Positions 1 to 10,971 of a stretch of 64,000 bases of DNA are shown one piece after another. The notes under the pieces were generated by a model that was not told the origin of the DNA, did no database searches, and saw only the letters and a program-made list of their open reading frames with translations. Origin of the DNA: Cercophora sp. LCS_1 (Eukaryota; Ascomycota; Sordariomycetes; Sordariales; Lasiosphaeriaceae); contig JAPZLL010000016.1 in NCBI GenBank assembly GCA_036250225.1, positions 372,001 to 436,000 on the forward strand, written 5' to 3'. Both the position numbers and the translations under genes were made by a program. The first letter of the stretch is position 1. Each line of letters opens with the position of its first letter.

Positions 1-2818
1 GATCCCTGTCATCAGGAAAAAGCACATCCAGTCTCTGGATCATCCCACGCTGCGATGCACTTCGCGGTTCTGTCGATCGGTACCTGGAGACTTGGAGCTA
101 TTGCCATTCGCTCGCGTCGCCAGAGTCCGATCTTAGGATACCTAATTCGAACTTGCCCCAGCAAGCCGAACGATTCCTCCTTTAAAAAGTTGTAGAATTC
201 AGGTTCAGGCGGGGTCGATTCCAATCCCCACAAATGGATGGGTCCTTCGATGCAGCCCGGTCGAGATGCTATCGAGCATGCCGAGCTTGATCTCAAAGGC
301 CCGGCGCTGCCGGGCATGCGGAAAACATGATCTATAGTGACTGCGACCCCTCCACTGGTGCATCTTCTCTTACCTCACAGGCCAAATCGTTGCTTGCACA
401 CGACTTGTGGGTACTGATCGCCCACCCTGGGCTTGGTAAATTGGAGTCTCACCGTCGTTCAGTTGCGTAACACAGCTGGTTTGGCTTTAGGCTTATTCCC
501 CTCACTCCCGTCCATCCATGCTGTGTCGATGCTCACTGTGGAAGGCAAGAGTGGGCAGCTGGACTTGGTGTGGACAGTGACAACGTACTTGCGGACCTCG
601 ACAAAGAAATAACGTCTCCTTGAACAGTTGGGGATGCCCTCTTGCGAAGAAAGGATGCACCCATTCAAGATCCGAAGGTCATTACTGGCGCTGAAATATC
701 GTCACACAGTCGGCTGTTTGAAGGAGTGCTGACCGAGCCATAACAAGCAGCACTAGCTGGCCTGGATTCTGTGTGCGGATTGTTGTCCATCCACTTGCCG
801 CCTGCTGCCCATCGGGGCGGTGACAGGATAGCAAAAAGAGCACCCCACGCCGATGTGTGTGCTTTTCCCGGTTCCCGCCCAAGGGTTCAACTGCTTACCC
901 TACGCAGCACACTAGAGCTCATCAGCAGCCACCGACGTCGAGAGGGAGATTCCTGTTGATAGCCACACCGTGACACAAATGATCCCATAGCAGTGTGGGC
1001 ATGGTGTAGGGGTTTATGAGGCCCGTCAGACTGGTCGAACGGGGCACACATCAGCCCTAGACATTTGCGTAAGGCATTGTTTCACTCAAACTATCGCCAA
1101 CGTAGGTCGACCATTCCAGGTTCTAAAACTCGAGGTAGCCCACAGATGCAGGAGGCTCCAGAACTTAGTCGCAGCTGGCAACCTGGTGACAACAGGGGTG
1201 GACTCGCTAAGGACGCACCTCATTCGGCCAGGCCCCATGGACGGCCGGGCGAAGCCTCCTCTCGAAAACTCAATGGGGTGAATAAGACCCCCACACTTCC
1301 CGCCCGCTACGATGCTCCTCTCCCACTTCCCCAGAAACATCACTTTCCCCCGTGGGCAGGCCAGGTTGGACACTCCGCCTCGTTGAAATCTGGGGAACTT
1401 TGCAGGCGCCAACAAAGTTGTACAGGCTACGAAATACTCCTCTCCGACTGTTTACCAACCAAGAAATCACCCCGTCTTCTCGCCCCGTCTTCTCGCCCCG
1501 AAATCCCGCGCTGGCGAACTCTTCCGCGCGGAATACCCATCGCTTCCACGCGTTCAGTCTCCTGTTCCTGTTGAGACCCGGCATCTCCCTCCCCGTGCCC
1601 TTCCCCTTTCGGCGCATATCCTCGTTTTGTGGCCAGGTACGTGCCAGCTGGTTTCCCAAGTCTCCCCCCGTGCGACACTGCGAGCCAAGTTGAGCTTCGC
1701 ACCCGTCTGCTACGCGCCATCTTGCTCTCGGGTGAGTGCAGCTCTGCACCCCAATAACGGGTTTGAGGGGTATTCGGATGGTCCGCCCCGTCGTGGAGCG
1801 ACCCGGACAGTGGCCTGTCGTCCGTGCAGTCCGGACTGGGCCGCGTGGGTGCTGGTCAACGCCGAGCACTGAGCGGGACTGCGGGCAAATATCACCCACA
1901 AGCCACCGCGGCGACTCGAGCTCCATCAACTCCTCTGTCCGCCCGCTTGCTTGGTTCTCTTCATTTTGGTTGAGGACGCAGCCCCAAGGGTCCCGGCTTG
2001 GACTTCAACACATCGGTCCCTGGGGAGGCAAGACGACAAGGGCTAGAATTTTTATCCCTCGTTCCTCGACGCTCCCCTGTCCGTCGTCGAGCTCCACCCG
2101 AGCGCTTGGTCCACCTGCTTGCTTGCATCCTGCTTGAACCACACCCCTCCCTCCACCCCCCGGTGCCCCCTCGTTGTCCAGGCGCTTTCCCAATATGCCC
2201 AGGTGCCGCTGCCATTCATTTTCCCGCAACGGGCGGCAGCATCGACTTTCCCAAGATTCTCTGTCGCTGATCTCCTTTCAGGTCTTTTTCCCTTCTTCCC
2301 TTCCAGAACTCCGGCAAGGACGTCATTGCTCCAGCGCATTGCGCTCGATCATCAGCACTTTCGCGGGCGGTGCCAAGCTTCGTAGCTTCCGTTTCTTACC
2401 CTGCGACCCAGCCAGCCAGCAAGCCCGACTCCGCCAGTCATGATATCGTGAGCCTCGTCCCAATTGGTCTGGGTGAGGTCGAGTGCGAGTCCGACACCGA
2501 CACCGCGCCCACTTCCCGTCTGGATGGCATGACGTTTGCAGCGCGCAACGTCTATAGTCTCTAGCTAACCCTTCTCCCGCCGCTCTTGCGCGCATACCCG
2601 ACACCGAGAGAGCATCTTCAACTTGCGCATCGTGTAACCGGTACTTGCTGGTGGCCGTCGCTGATTTGCTACCCTTCAGCTGCCGGGTGTTCGTGAGAGA
2701 TATCTGCGCCGCCACCACCGACCACCCGAGACCCGCCTTCCCTGGCCGTGATACCTTGAAAAGTCGCAACCGGTGACCTAGCCGGGCCGTGGTTCCGCCG
2801 TCCGCAAATCCATGGAAC
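1..2818. other. Long non-coding region upstream of the C2H2 regulator
   Basis: I see no convincing gene here on either strand. The open frames present have no recognisable domain, lack consistent splice signals and sit in pyrimidine-rich DNA. From about 1300 to 2800 the plus strand is rich in C and T tracts, typical of promoters and long 5' leaders of fungal regulatory genes. A 13-bp unit, ccccgtcttctcg, is repeated head to tail about 2.4 times at 1470-1500. The left end could include the end of a gene outside the window; a 101-codon minus-strand frame at 12-317 is not recognisable. Confidence 0.5.
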
Positions 2819-5800
2819 ATGGCTTCGGTTCTGGCCTCTCATCCCTCTGATATAGCACCCCCAATGTCCGCATCCAGACCCAAACACGCGATGCCGCCGC
2901 TTCAGGAGCCAACCCCTCCGCACAACATCAAACAGGAAGACGAACATGAGCGTGGCCGACCCCGCAGCCGGTCCGACGACAAGGACGTAGAAGAGCTCGA
3001 TATAGATGACGCCGACGATGACGGCAACGGGGACCATGCACACTCTTCTAACTCTGAGGGGCCCGCACGCAAGCGTAGGAGGAGCCGCAAGGGCCTCGAC
3101 AAGAAGTTTGAGTGCCCAGAGAAAGGCTGCGGCAAGAGCTATTCGAGGGCTGAACACCTGTAGGTGACACCGAGCCCCTTCACCCCTTATCGTCTGCTAA
3201 AGTTTGGGACAGCTACCGTCACCAGCTCAACCATAACCCCAAGCAAGTGTACAAATGCGGCATTGGCGACTGCCAGCGGACATTTGTCCGCCTAGACCTG
3301 TGCAACCGGCACAAGGAGCGCCACACTGCCAAGGGGTCCGCCCTCCATCGCAAGGACATGCTTGGCCAGGTTTCCCCTAGTACGGGCGACCGCCCGCCAT
3401 TCATCCCGACCGGCTCCGCTTCACCGGAAGTCAACCGGCCGGGCACCGGGTATAACAAAGGCCGAGCTTTGACCATGCCTTACCACTCCCCCAAAGACGC
3501 CATGGGAAGTCCCTACGCGCGCATGACCAATACACCCCCAACCGGCTATCCCAACGGTGGCCACCCCAATGGGGTCGATTACATGCATCACGATCCCAGC
3601 GGCTACCATATGTCAGGGCAGCGGCCCCCGCACCAGTCGCCAGGGCCCCAACGACCCTCGATTCAGACAAATGTTGGTGCTTACGGCGTGCTCTCACCAA
3701 TCTCAAACCAGCCAGGCTACCACAGCCAGCCAACAAACACGCCTCAGTCATCCGCTACAATCCCCTATGTCACTCCGCAAAACTTCCCCCCATTCAGCCT
3801 GCCGCCTTCCGAGTTCAACGCACCTCCGTCGGCGACCGTCGCCCGGGAAGAACAGCCCACATATGTGCCATCTACGACTGCAGAGTATTCAGATCCGCAC
3901 CACCAAAGCGGTGAAATGATCATGTTGGACCAGATGAGCATGCAGCAGACGATGCCTGTGTTTGGGAGTGAGAGCGTTTTGAACAAGTCGCCTTATGTTG
4001 GGATGCCAGAGGATTTCATGGCCTACCTGTTCAACACTCATGGAGAAGGTTCACCCATGACCGGTGTGCCCATCCAAGGTTACAAGTCAGTCGTCCCCAA
4101 TACTGCCGCTCGCATTTCCACGCTAACAAGACATAGTTATGGCGAGTTTTCTACCAACCCGTACAACATGCCCTATTATAACGATCCGAGCCAAATGGGC
4201 TACTTCCCGCCGACCTCAGGCCCCCAGCAAGTCATGTCTGTCACCAACCTTCTCGATCAAAACCTCCCAGAGTCTGTTATCTCAGACGAGAAGAGCGCGG
4301 ATGTCTTCGAGTTTATCAAGGAGCGGTTCCACGAGAATGGACATGCGCCAATTGAGCGGCAACGTGACACAATCCTCGAGGGTGATCGCAATGACGACAA
4401 TCACATGTTGAGCCGCAAGATGATGCAGGCATATATCGGATCGTACTGGCTCCACTTTAGCGACCAAGTTCCCATCCTTCACAAACCAACGTTCTTGCCC
4501 GACAAAACGCCGAATTTGCTTCTGATAGCTATGATGACAATCGGCGCGGCATGCCTGGACAAGGCCCATGGCCAGAAGGTGACCAAAGCAGGCGCTCAAC
4601 TCTCGAACTTCTTGGCTTGGCACCTGAGATGGGAAATGTTCCAGGACCCTAACTGCAGGCCCCCTGCCAAGCTTTGGGTATTCCAGACCCTTCTGCTGCT
4701 CGAACTGTACGAAAAGATGTACTCGACTCGAGAGCTCCATGAACGTGCTCACATCCACCACGCGACCACTATTACCCTCATGCGCCGTGGACGAGCGCTG
4801 ATTGGCAAGTCTGCTTTGGATTCGCCGCCAAACCCGCGCGACGACAAGCCCAACGGCTCTCGACAGTCGTCAACTTCGATGGCCCATACGCCAGATGAAT
4901 GGTGGAACCACTGGATCACAAACGAGTCCACTCGACGGGCAGCGTTTGCGGCCTTCGTTATCGATTCGATCCATGCCACCATGTTTGGTCACTCAACGGT
5001 TATGGTAGCGCACGAGATGCGCCTGCCGCTGCCTTGCGACGACAAGCTCTGGAAAGCCGCAAGTGGGGCTGAGGTCGGTAGGATCGAGGCGAACCTCATG
5101 TCTGCTGGCAACAAGCCTGTTTCATTTCTGGAGGGGCTCAAACGGACCCTCAGTGGTCAAGAGGTGCAGACCAACTCGTTTGGACGGACCATTCTCATGG
5201 CTGGCTTGCTCAGCGTCAGCTGGCACATGAACCAAAGAGACCTCCAAGTCAACTCACTCGGTGGCGGTGTATCGCAGGCACTTGGCGGGCGTGACAAGTG
5301 GCGCGGGACACTTACTCGAGCTTTCGACTCCTGGAAAGGTGACTTTGACAAGACGTTGCTCCGGTCAGGTGACATTTCGGACCCGTATAATTATGACTCC
5401 CCGAACCGAAACGACGCCAACGTGGTGTTTGAAAGTAGGATTGTCTTGCACCACCTCGCCCACATGGCGATGCATGTGGACATTGTGGACTGCCAAATCT
5501 TTGCACGTGCGAAAAGACTTTTGGGGCGTGCAATTGGCACCCAGGATCTCAACAGTGCGCAGCGGCGGATGAAGGATGTTTGGGCTCCATCAGCCAAAGC
5601 ACGGGACGCCACATACTATGCGCTCAAATTCTTGCATTCAGTTATGCTAGGAAACAACTCGAGCGCGCCCAAATCGAACGGCTACAATAACCCTGATGAA
5701 CCTTATTCGGCCCGGGACGATGTTTTGCTCAACCGACCATGGGTACTTTATTTTGCAACTCTCGTGGTGTGGTGCTACGGATATGCACTCGAGGGCGGCA

Positions 5801-6045
5801 GCCCGCATGTACCCATTCCCACAACAGCGCAGGAAAAGGTGGGCCTGATGAGAGACTACCTTGTCAAGTACGGCAGCGTAACGACGCCGGACGATCTCAA
5901 GTCGATGAAGGGCATCAGCCACAACACGCCACTGCTGATGGTTTTGAAGGATGCCTTCAACGGCACAAGATGGGAGCTGCTCCAGGAGGGAGCTACACTC
6001 TTGAGTAACTGTATAAATCTCAATGCTGGATCCACTGTCGTTTAA
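2819..6045 (+). CDS. C2H2 zinc-finger transcription factor with fungal_trans domain
   Basis: Likely sequence-specific nuclear transcription regulator. Exons 2819-3159, 3213-4085 and 4137-6045 give 1040 residues. Two C2H2 fingers sit at about 99-121 (C99, C104, H117, H121) and 129-151 (C129, C134, H147, H151); the first is split by the 53-nt intron 1, after CACCT. A basic stretch (ARKRRRSRKG) precedes them and looks like a nuclear signal, after an acidic run. The next ~230 residues are Pro/Ser/Tyr/Gln rich. The C-terminal half has the fungal-specific transcription factor homology region (GSYWLHFSDQVPILHKPTF, LWVFQTLLLLELYEKMYS). The 51-nt segment 4086-4136 has GTCAGT...CTAAC...AG and is in frame without stops, so I treat it as an intron, though retention would still give a protein. 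The start is the first in-frame ATG; an upstream GTG at 2789 is not needed. Targets are unknown. It resembles proteins often labelled klf1-like, which I cannot verify. Confidence 0.9.
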
Positions 6046-7244
6046 GGGACACTGGAGGGCATTGAGGGGCGTTCCCAGGTTGCACATATCAGCTTTTCTT
6101 ACTTGGGAGGACTTTTGCGATGAGTTATTTCATATACCGGATGTGGCCACGACGGAATGGTACTGCTCTATGCGAAATGGGCGGGAGGATGGTCTGCTAA
6201 AAGAAGAGGGGAGTGGTATCTGCTCAGAAAGGGGAGGTTTGGCTGATTTTGATGGACATAAAAACTGTAACGCGCGGCATTTTCACAGCACATGTTTGCT
6301 TACCTATACCCCAATGTTTATTCCTTGTTTTATAAGGCGGTTATTCTACCACAGTTGCGCGTCGTCTTGACTTGTCTTTCCTGGTGTGGGGGTTAGCCAA
6401 TTCCCTCAGCTAGATGTCATAGCTCTTCATGCTGCAAGATGAAGGGGATCGCGATCTCAAGTTTGGGTTGCAGGGTGGGGGGCAAAAGGTCGGCAGATCA
6501 GACATTCGAGGCGTCCAAGACAGTGGTAGCGAAGACGAGAACCACGCCAATAGTTGGACGCCTCGGAGTGGACTTAGCATCTTGCTTCTGTATTGCACAA
6601 TTCAATGCCTTCGCTTATTGCTCTATTCGACTTGGTTACTATATATCCTCTTTTGGGCATCCGATTCTTGGTAGCGGCTCGAAACCACCAAGAGTCAATT
6701 TTTGGGTACCAGCATGGTAAGGTAGAGGGCTCTCTGAAAAGCAATGGCGACGTTGTGAGTGAGAGGGGACATTTCATCGGGGCTGCGGCAGAAGGGGGCA
6801 AGGCGGGGCTGTTCAGAGGTTTGTGCCTTCTCGACTCGGGTTACCTTGTGCAGTAAAACTGTCGGGAAGCACAAAGGTGAGAGAATGAGGTAATCCTACC
6901 TACCGCGCAAGACTCGAGCCGTCCGGTCACACAGCCCTGGGCTTTAACCATTAACTCCGATCATCCTCAGCCAGCTGCATGTCCGGCTTGACCCTCCTCA
7001 CCACATGAGCCCCGCCTTGTGGCCGCAACCGCAACCGAAGACCTCGGACATTGGCACCTTTGGTCCGTTATTTTGTTATCTGCAATTGTATTGAAATAGG
7101 GAAGAAACACGGACTTGTGGCTTTGGGACACAGAGTCTAGCCTGGGCCATTGAAATCTGTGTTTTCTTTGTCGAAGACGTCATCATCTGGCGATACAAAC
7201 CGAAAAAGGGCACGTACCTACTCTCTTATCTCGAAGTCGCCAAG
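6046..7244. other. Intergenic: 3' UTR of the regulator and promoter of the F-box gene
   Basis: No gene recognised. The first part is probably the 3' UTR of the C2H2 regulator, with AT-rich stretches near 6250-6350. The last ~150 bases before 7245 are the presumed promoter and leader of the F-box gene. Short open frames here look random. Confidence 0.5.
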
Positions 7245-9145
7245 ATGGTTCTCTTGACTCAGCTCCCACCCGAACTCATTCACAATATCCTCACCTTCGT
7301 GGATCCAGAGGACCTGGCCACTGTGCCAAGAACATGCCGCTCCTTATACAATTTCGTGTCCAAGAATGGCACACTGTGCCGGGACATCTTCACTCGTGTC
7401 TTGGTAGGTCTCTCTCTCTCTCTCTCTTCCCCACTCACACCCATACAACGCTTCATCGTCGTCGCCCCTGACCAAGTAACCACCATAGGATCCCCCTACC
7501 GCATCTGATATCGACTGGGAGCAAGAACTCCATGACCTTGTTCAGCTTAAACGTATCTGCGCTAGCTCGTCCCCATCTAAGGTAACTACGTATCCCCCCC
7601 CCCAAATGAGACAAGCACATACTTACCAAATGCTTCAAAGGGCTCTGACCTCCCTTTTGTGCACAAGACCGCCTTGCGTCTCTTGTCCAATGCATCCTCT
7701 TCCACTGCAAGACTCACTAGGAGTCAGACGTACCCGTCGTCACTGAACACGGCTCTTCTCACTGACTTGTTCTCTCATGAATCCAACCGCACGGCGTTCC
7801 TTCAGCGCTCGTTCCTGTTTGAACGAGCCCGCGGTGTCACAACACGCTTCAAAGAGCCAGAGGAGCCGATCGAGGTTCACCAGATGAGCGCCAAATTGCA
7901 TAGTCTCTATGGGATGCCCGTGTTGAAGAGGGGGCGGACGAGGAGTAGTAGCATGTATCCGTTTGCGTGTTCCAAGGTTTATGATTTGAGGGAGTAGTAA
8001 GTGAACTGGCGGTTGGAAATCATTGCACTTGTGTGCTAACACCTGAGCAGCACTGATGAGACGATGTGGGGGCCTTTTATGGCGGATGGCAGCCAAAGGG
8101 CGGATTGGGAGAAGGTGGAGGCAATTTTGCTCGTGTTGAGGGCCAATATCAAGAGAAAGGGGCTGGACGGGCTTGGCGTGTTTGGAACTGTTTGGAACTC
8201 GCCCTTCCCTGGGACATGGCCGGGGAGTTACTGTCCGTGGCCAGCAACGGGGAATGGACGCGAGAAAAGCGACCTAGATAAGGAGGATCCTTATGATGTG
8301 ACAGGGACTTATCTGCGCGTGGTTTGCTTCCTTGGTGGGCTATCATTTTCCGGTTGATGATGGAGAGTCGAGAGGCTGACTGACTGCGAGCAGACTACAA
8401 CGACTTCTTCACATATAACTTTCCACTGGGAGACGAATTACCCCCTCACGTGCCCCGGCCAGCGCTCGACGTCGGGGAGGCAACAAGGGTGATACTGATG
8501 AAAATCAATGTGACCAAGATCGAGTGGCCTGAAGGGCGAGAAAGCGGTGACGGGTACCCAATCACCCATTTCAGGGGCTTTTCAAGGTCGCTAGATGGAA
8601 GCTGGGATGAGAACGCGAATTCGGACTTACGAGGTGAGAGCCTATCATTCTGATTCTCTCTATATATCCAGCACAGGCGAGGATTGACTGACCATAGTAA
8701 TGTGGGGGGTCAAAGGCACGGCACAGATGACACCAGAGGGCGAAGTTCGCTGGACGACATATTCCATCTTTAGCGGCCAGGAGAGGTGGAAGAGCGAAGG
8801 CATACAGTTGGGTGGTGTCCGCTCGGCCCGAGGCGTCGTTGGGAACTGGTTCGACCGAGACTTTGATCCTCATGGACCTTGTGGACCAACGGCGTTCTGG
8901 AAGGTGTCGGATAGAGGACCAAAGAACGATGATAACCGGATTTTGCTACAGGATTTTCTTCCGTTTGGTGGGTTTTCTTGAGCGTGTGATGCGGATTGAC
9001 TAACTGAGCCGCAGTAGACGGGCAGATAGAGGATTTTGACGATCCCGATTTCAGCACGCTTGGGCTGGATGTTATCATGCCGGAGTATTTGCAGTTTGGC
9101 ATTGTTGGTGATGATGAGGAGGATGGGGACGAGGACGAGGGGTAA
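7245..9145 (+). CDS. F-box domain protein, seven exons
   Basis: Probable substrate adaptor of an SCF (Skp1-Cul1-F-box) ubiquitin ligase. Exons 7245-7403, 7489-7581, 7641-7996, 8051-8334, 8394-8633, 8698-8967 and 9015-9145 join into 510 residues with no frame break. The N-terminus is a clear F-box (residues ~1-45: LLTQLPPELIHNILTFVDPE, then LATVPRTCRSLYNFV). The rest has no Kelch, WD or LRR repeats; it has conserved-looking aromatic patches (DETMWGPFMADGS, FDPHGPCGPTAFWKVSD) seen in a family of fungal F-box proteins of unknown substrate, and ends in an acidic tail (DDEEDGDEDEG). Intron 1 contains a CT microsatellite, and intron 2 a C10 run. Introns are 47-85 nt. The substrate cannot be inferred. 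Confidence 0.85.
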
Positions 9146-9510
9146 ATTGCGTGAGGAGAGAGTTTTGATGAGGCACGGCGTACCTTAGTGAGTGAGCTTG
9201 TGAGGAGGGTGTTACTAGTGTAAGGGACGAGCGATCTGGGTGAGGTAGTGGACGGCTGGCGGTTTGACTCGTGATGATGATGTTCACTATCATGCATGAT
9301 TGCCAAGTGATTTATCAAGTTGTAGTCTTGTTTTCCCATGCCTAGCCGGGTGACACGTGCACATTTCATGTCTTGCAAGAAGGTATCTACGAGCGTCGTC
9401 TACTCGATACTAGTTACAAACGGCAGCATAGGTTGTTTCCAGGACACAGAAGCCACGTAATTCCCACGAGAAAGGCACAACGATCACTAGACACTATTGA
9501 CACACACACA
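9146..9510. other. Convergent 3' flanks of the F-box and thioesterase genes
   Basis: Short spacer between two facing genes, probably all 3' UTR. If the thioesterase has an extra last exon, reached from the GTAAGT that overlaps its stop codon, that exon would lie here on the minus strand. Confidence 0.4.
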
Positions 9511-10162
9511 TCACAACTTACCAGGCTCCGGATCCGTATTGAACTTGCCATGCTCACACGTCGCAAAAATCTCCCCCCTTCCACCGGCTCGGCGCAACGT
9601 GCCCCGAATCTGCGCTAACCGCTTCCCCACCGAGACAAGCTCGCACTCAACCAACACCTCGGTGTAGACAGGTACCGGCCGCAGATACGTCGTGTTGATG
9701 GACCGGCTCACGCCCAGGTAGTTCCAGAAGCCCGGTTTGGATACCAGAGACAGCGCGCACGACGTGCAAAAGTCAAAGAGGGTCGCGATGCAGCCGCCGT
9801 GCATGTTACCTAGGCCGTTGAGGTGGATGGGTTGCGGGGTGAACTTGAAGGTCATGGTTGTGGGGGTTGTTGAGGCGACGGTTAGGTGGGGGAAGAGGGA
9901 GAGGGACCATTCCTGTTTTTTTTTTTCATCATTGGTCAGCGGGAAGAGGCCGGGGGGTGGATTAATGGTGGTGGGTGCGTGGGAGGAAGGCGGGAGTGGG
10001 GGATGATGATGCATGTCGGCCCCAAGACAAACTTACATGGTCGTTTGGGTCCTTGGCTCGTTCGAGGGTTAGTTGCATAAGATAACGGGCTCGCTCCTCG
10101 CCGGTTTCCGGAGCGGTGGCATGGAGTTTTCTGATATCCTCTGGTGTTGTGTCGTCTGCCAT
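9511..10162 (-). CDS. Hotdog-fold acyl-CoA thioesterase (THEM2/ACOT13 type)
   Basis: Likely hydrolyses acyl-CoA esters to free acid and CoA. Exons (minus strand) 10037-10162 and 9511-9912 give 175 residues. The hotdog core has the motif GLGNMHGGCIATLFDFCTSC, with the HGG plus downstream Asp typical of the PaaI/THEM2 family, followed by YLRPVPVYTEVLVECELV and GKRLAQIRGTL. Length fits the family. The 124-nt intron ends in a T-run on the plus strand (polyA-CAG on the coding strand), a poor pyrimidine tract, yet frame and similarity support the join (NDH|EWSLSLFP). The stop codon lies inside a perfect donor (CCTG/GTAAGTTGTGA), so an alternative spliced C-terminus is possible. The start is the first ATG of the conserved frame. 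Confidence 0.85.
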
Positions 10163-10971
10163 GATTGGTATGTATGTGTATGTATATGAATGAACGGGTG
10201 GGAAGGTGGGTGGTTGGTTTACGCGAGCTCGGCCGCCGGTTGTAGGTGATAAGAAGTATTGTTTTATGCGGAGATAAGGCTGGGGCGATACTTCAAACTT
10301 GGGTGGATCAAGGGAGGATTGGGTGAATTGCATAAGAAGACGTGATCTGAGAAGGGGGTGTTTTTTCTGGGGAGGGGAACTTCGGATTTAAACAGCAAAA
10401 AAAGGGGGATGGGTGGGTTGCACAAGCCGAGGTTGAACAGTCGCTTGGATTCTGGATAGCATTGACCAACACACTACACTACATATAACCAATGCCCATT
10501 CATTGCGCAGGCACTTGTCGAATGGGTGGGTAGAACGGATTGGGCCTAAAAATATGCCCCACCATATCCGTTATGACCAGCTTCAAACCCCACAGCTCCA
10601 TACGGCGACGTTGATCGCAAAATCTGGAGGCGGGAACACCCGTCTTCACCGCGCCGCGACCGGCGGGGACGCGGACCTCAATGAGCAGGGGGCATCGCGG
10701 ATGTCAATCCTGGTCCATCGGATCGGACCCTCAACCGACCCCATGACCACACCCAAATTGCAAGGTGGGTGCTGGATGCAGCCTGCGAAGTGATGGGGCG
10801 CCAGATGCGGGCTTACCCAGCTGTGATTTCATGGCCGATGGGCAATCATGGATTGTGTGCTATAAAGCGGTCCCGGCATGGGACCTCGCGCCTGTTGTTT
10901 TTCTCTCTTTGCATCGTGGGCCGTCGGGTGTCATGTTCAACCGGTGACCCCCAACCAAACAAAGTGAACCA
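10163..10971. other. Divergent promoter region, thioesterase and MFS transporter
   Basis: No gene recognised. It holds the 5' flanks of two genes transcribed away from each other. A TGTATG/TATG-rich stretch lies at about 10165-10190 next to the thioesterase start. G-rich purine tracts occur at 10340-10420. Confidence 0.5.

Noticed and set aside
12..317. 101-codon minus-strand frame at the window edge
   Set aside because: No recognisable domain; cannot be told from chance, though an edge exon cannot be excluded.
1270..1929. 219-codon minus-strand frame in the left intergenic region
   Set aside because: No domain, arginine/glycine-rich translation and no supporting splice context; overlapped by open frames in several other phases.
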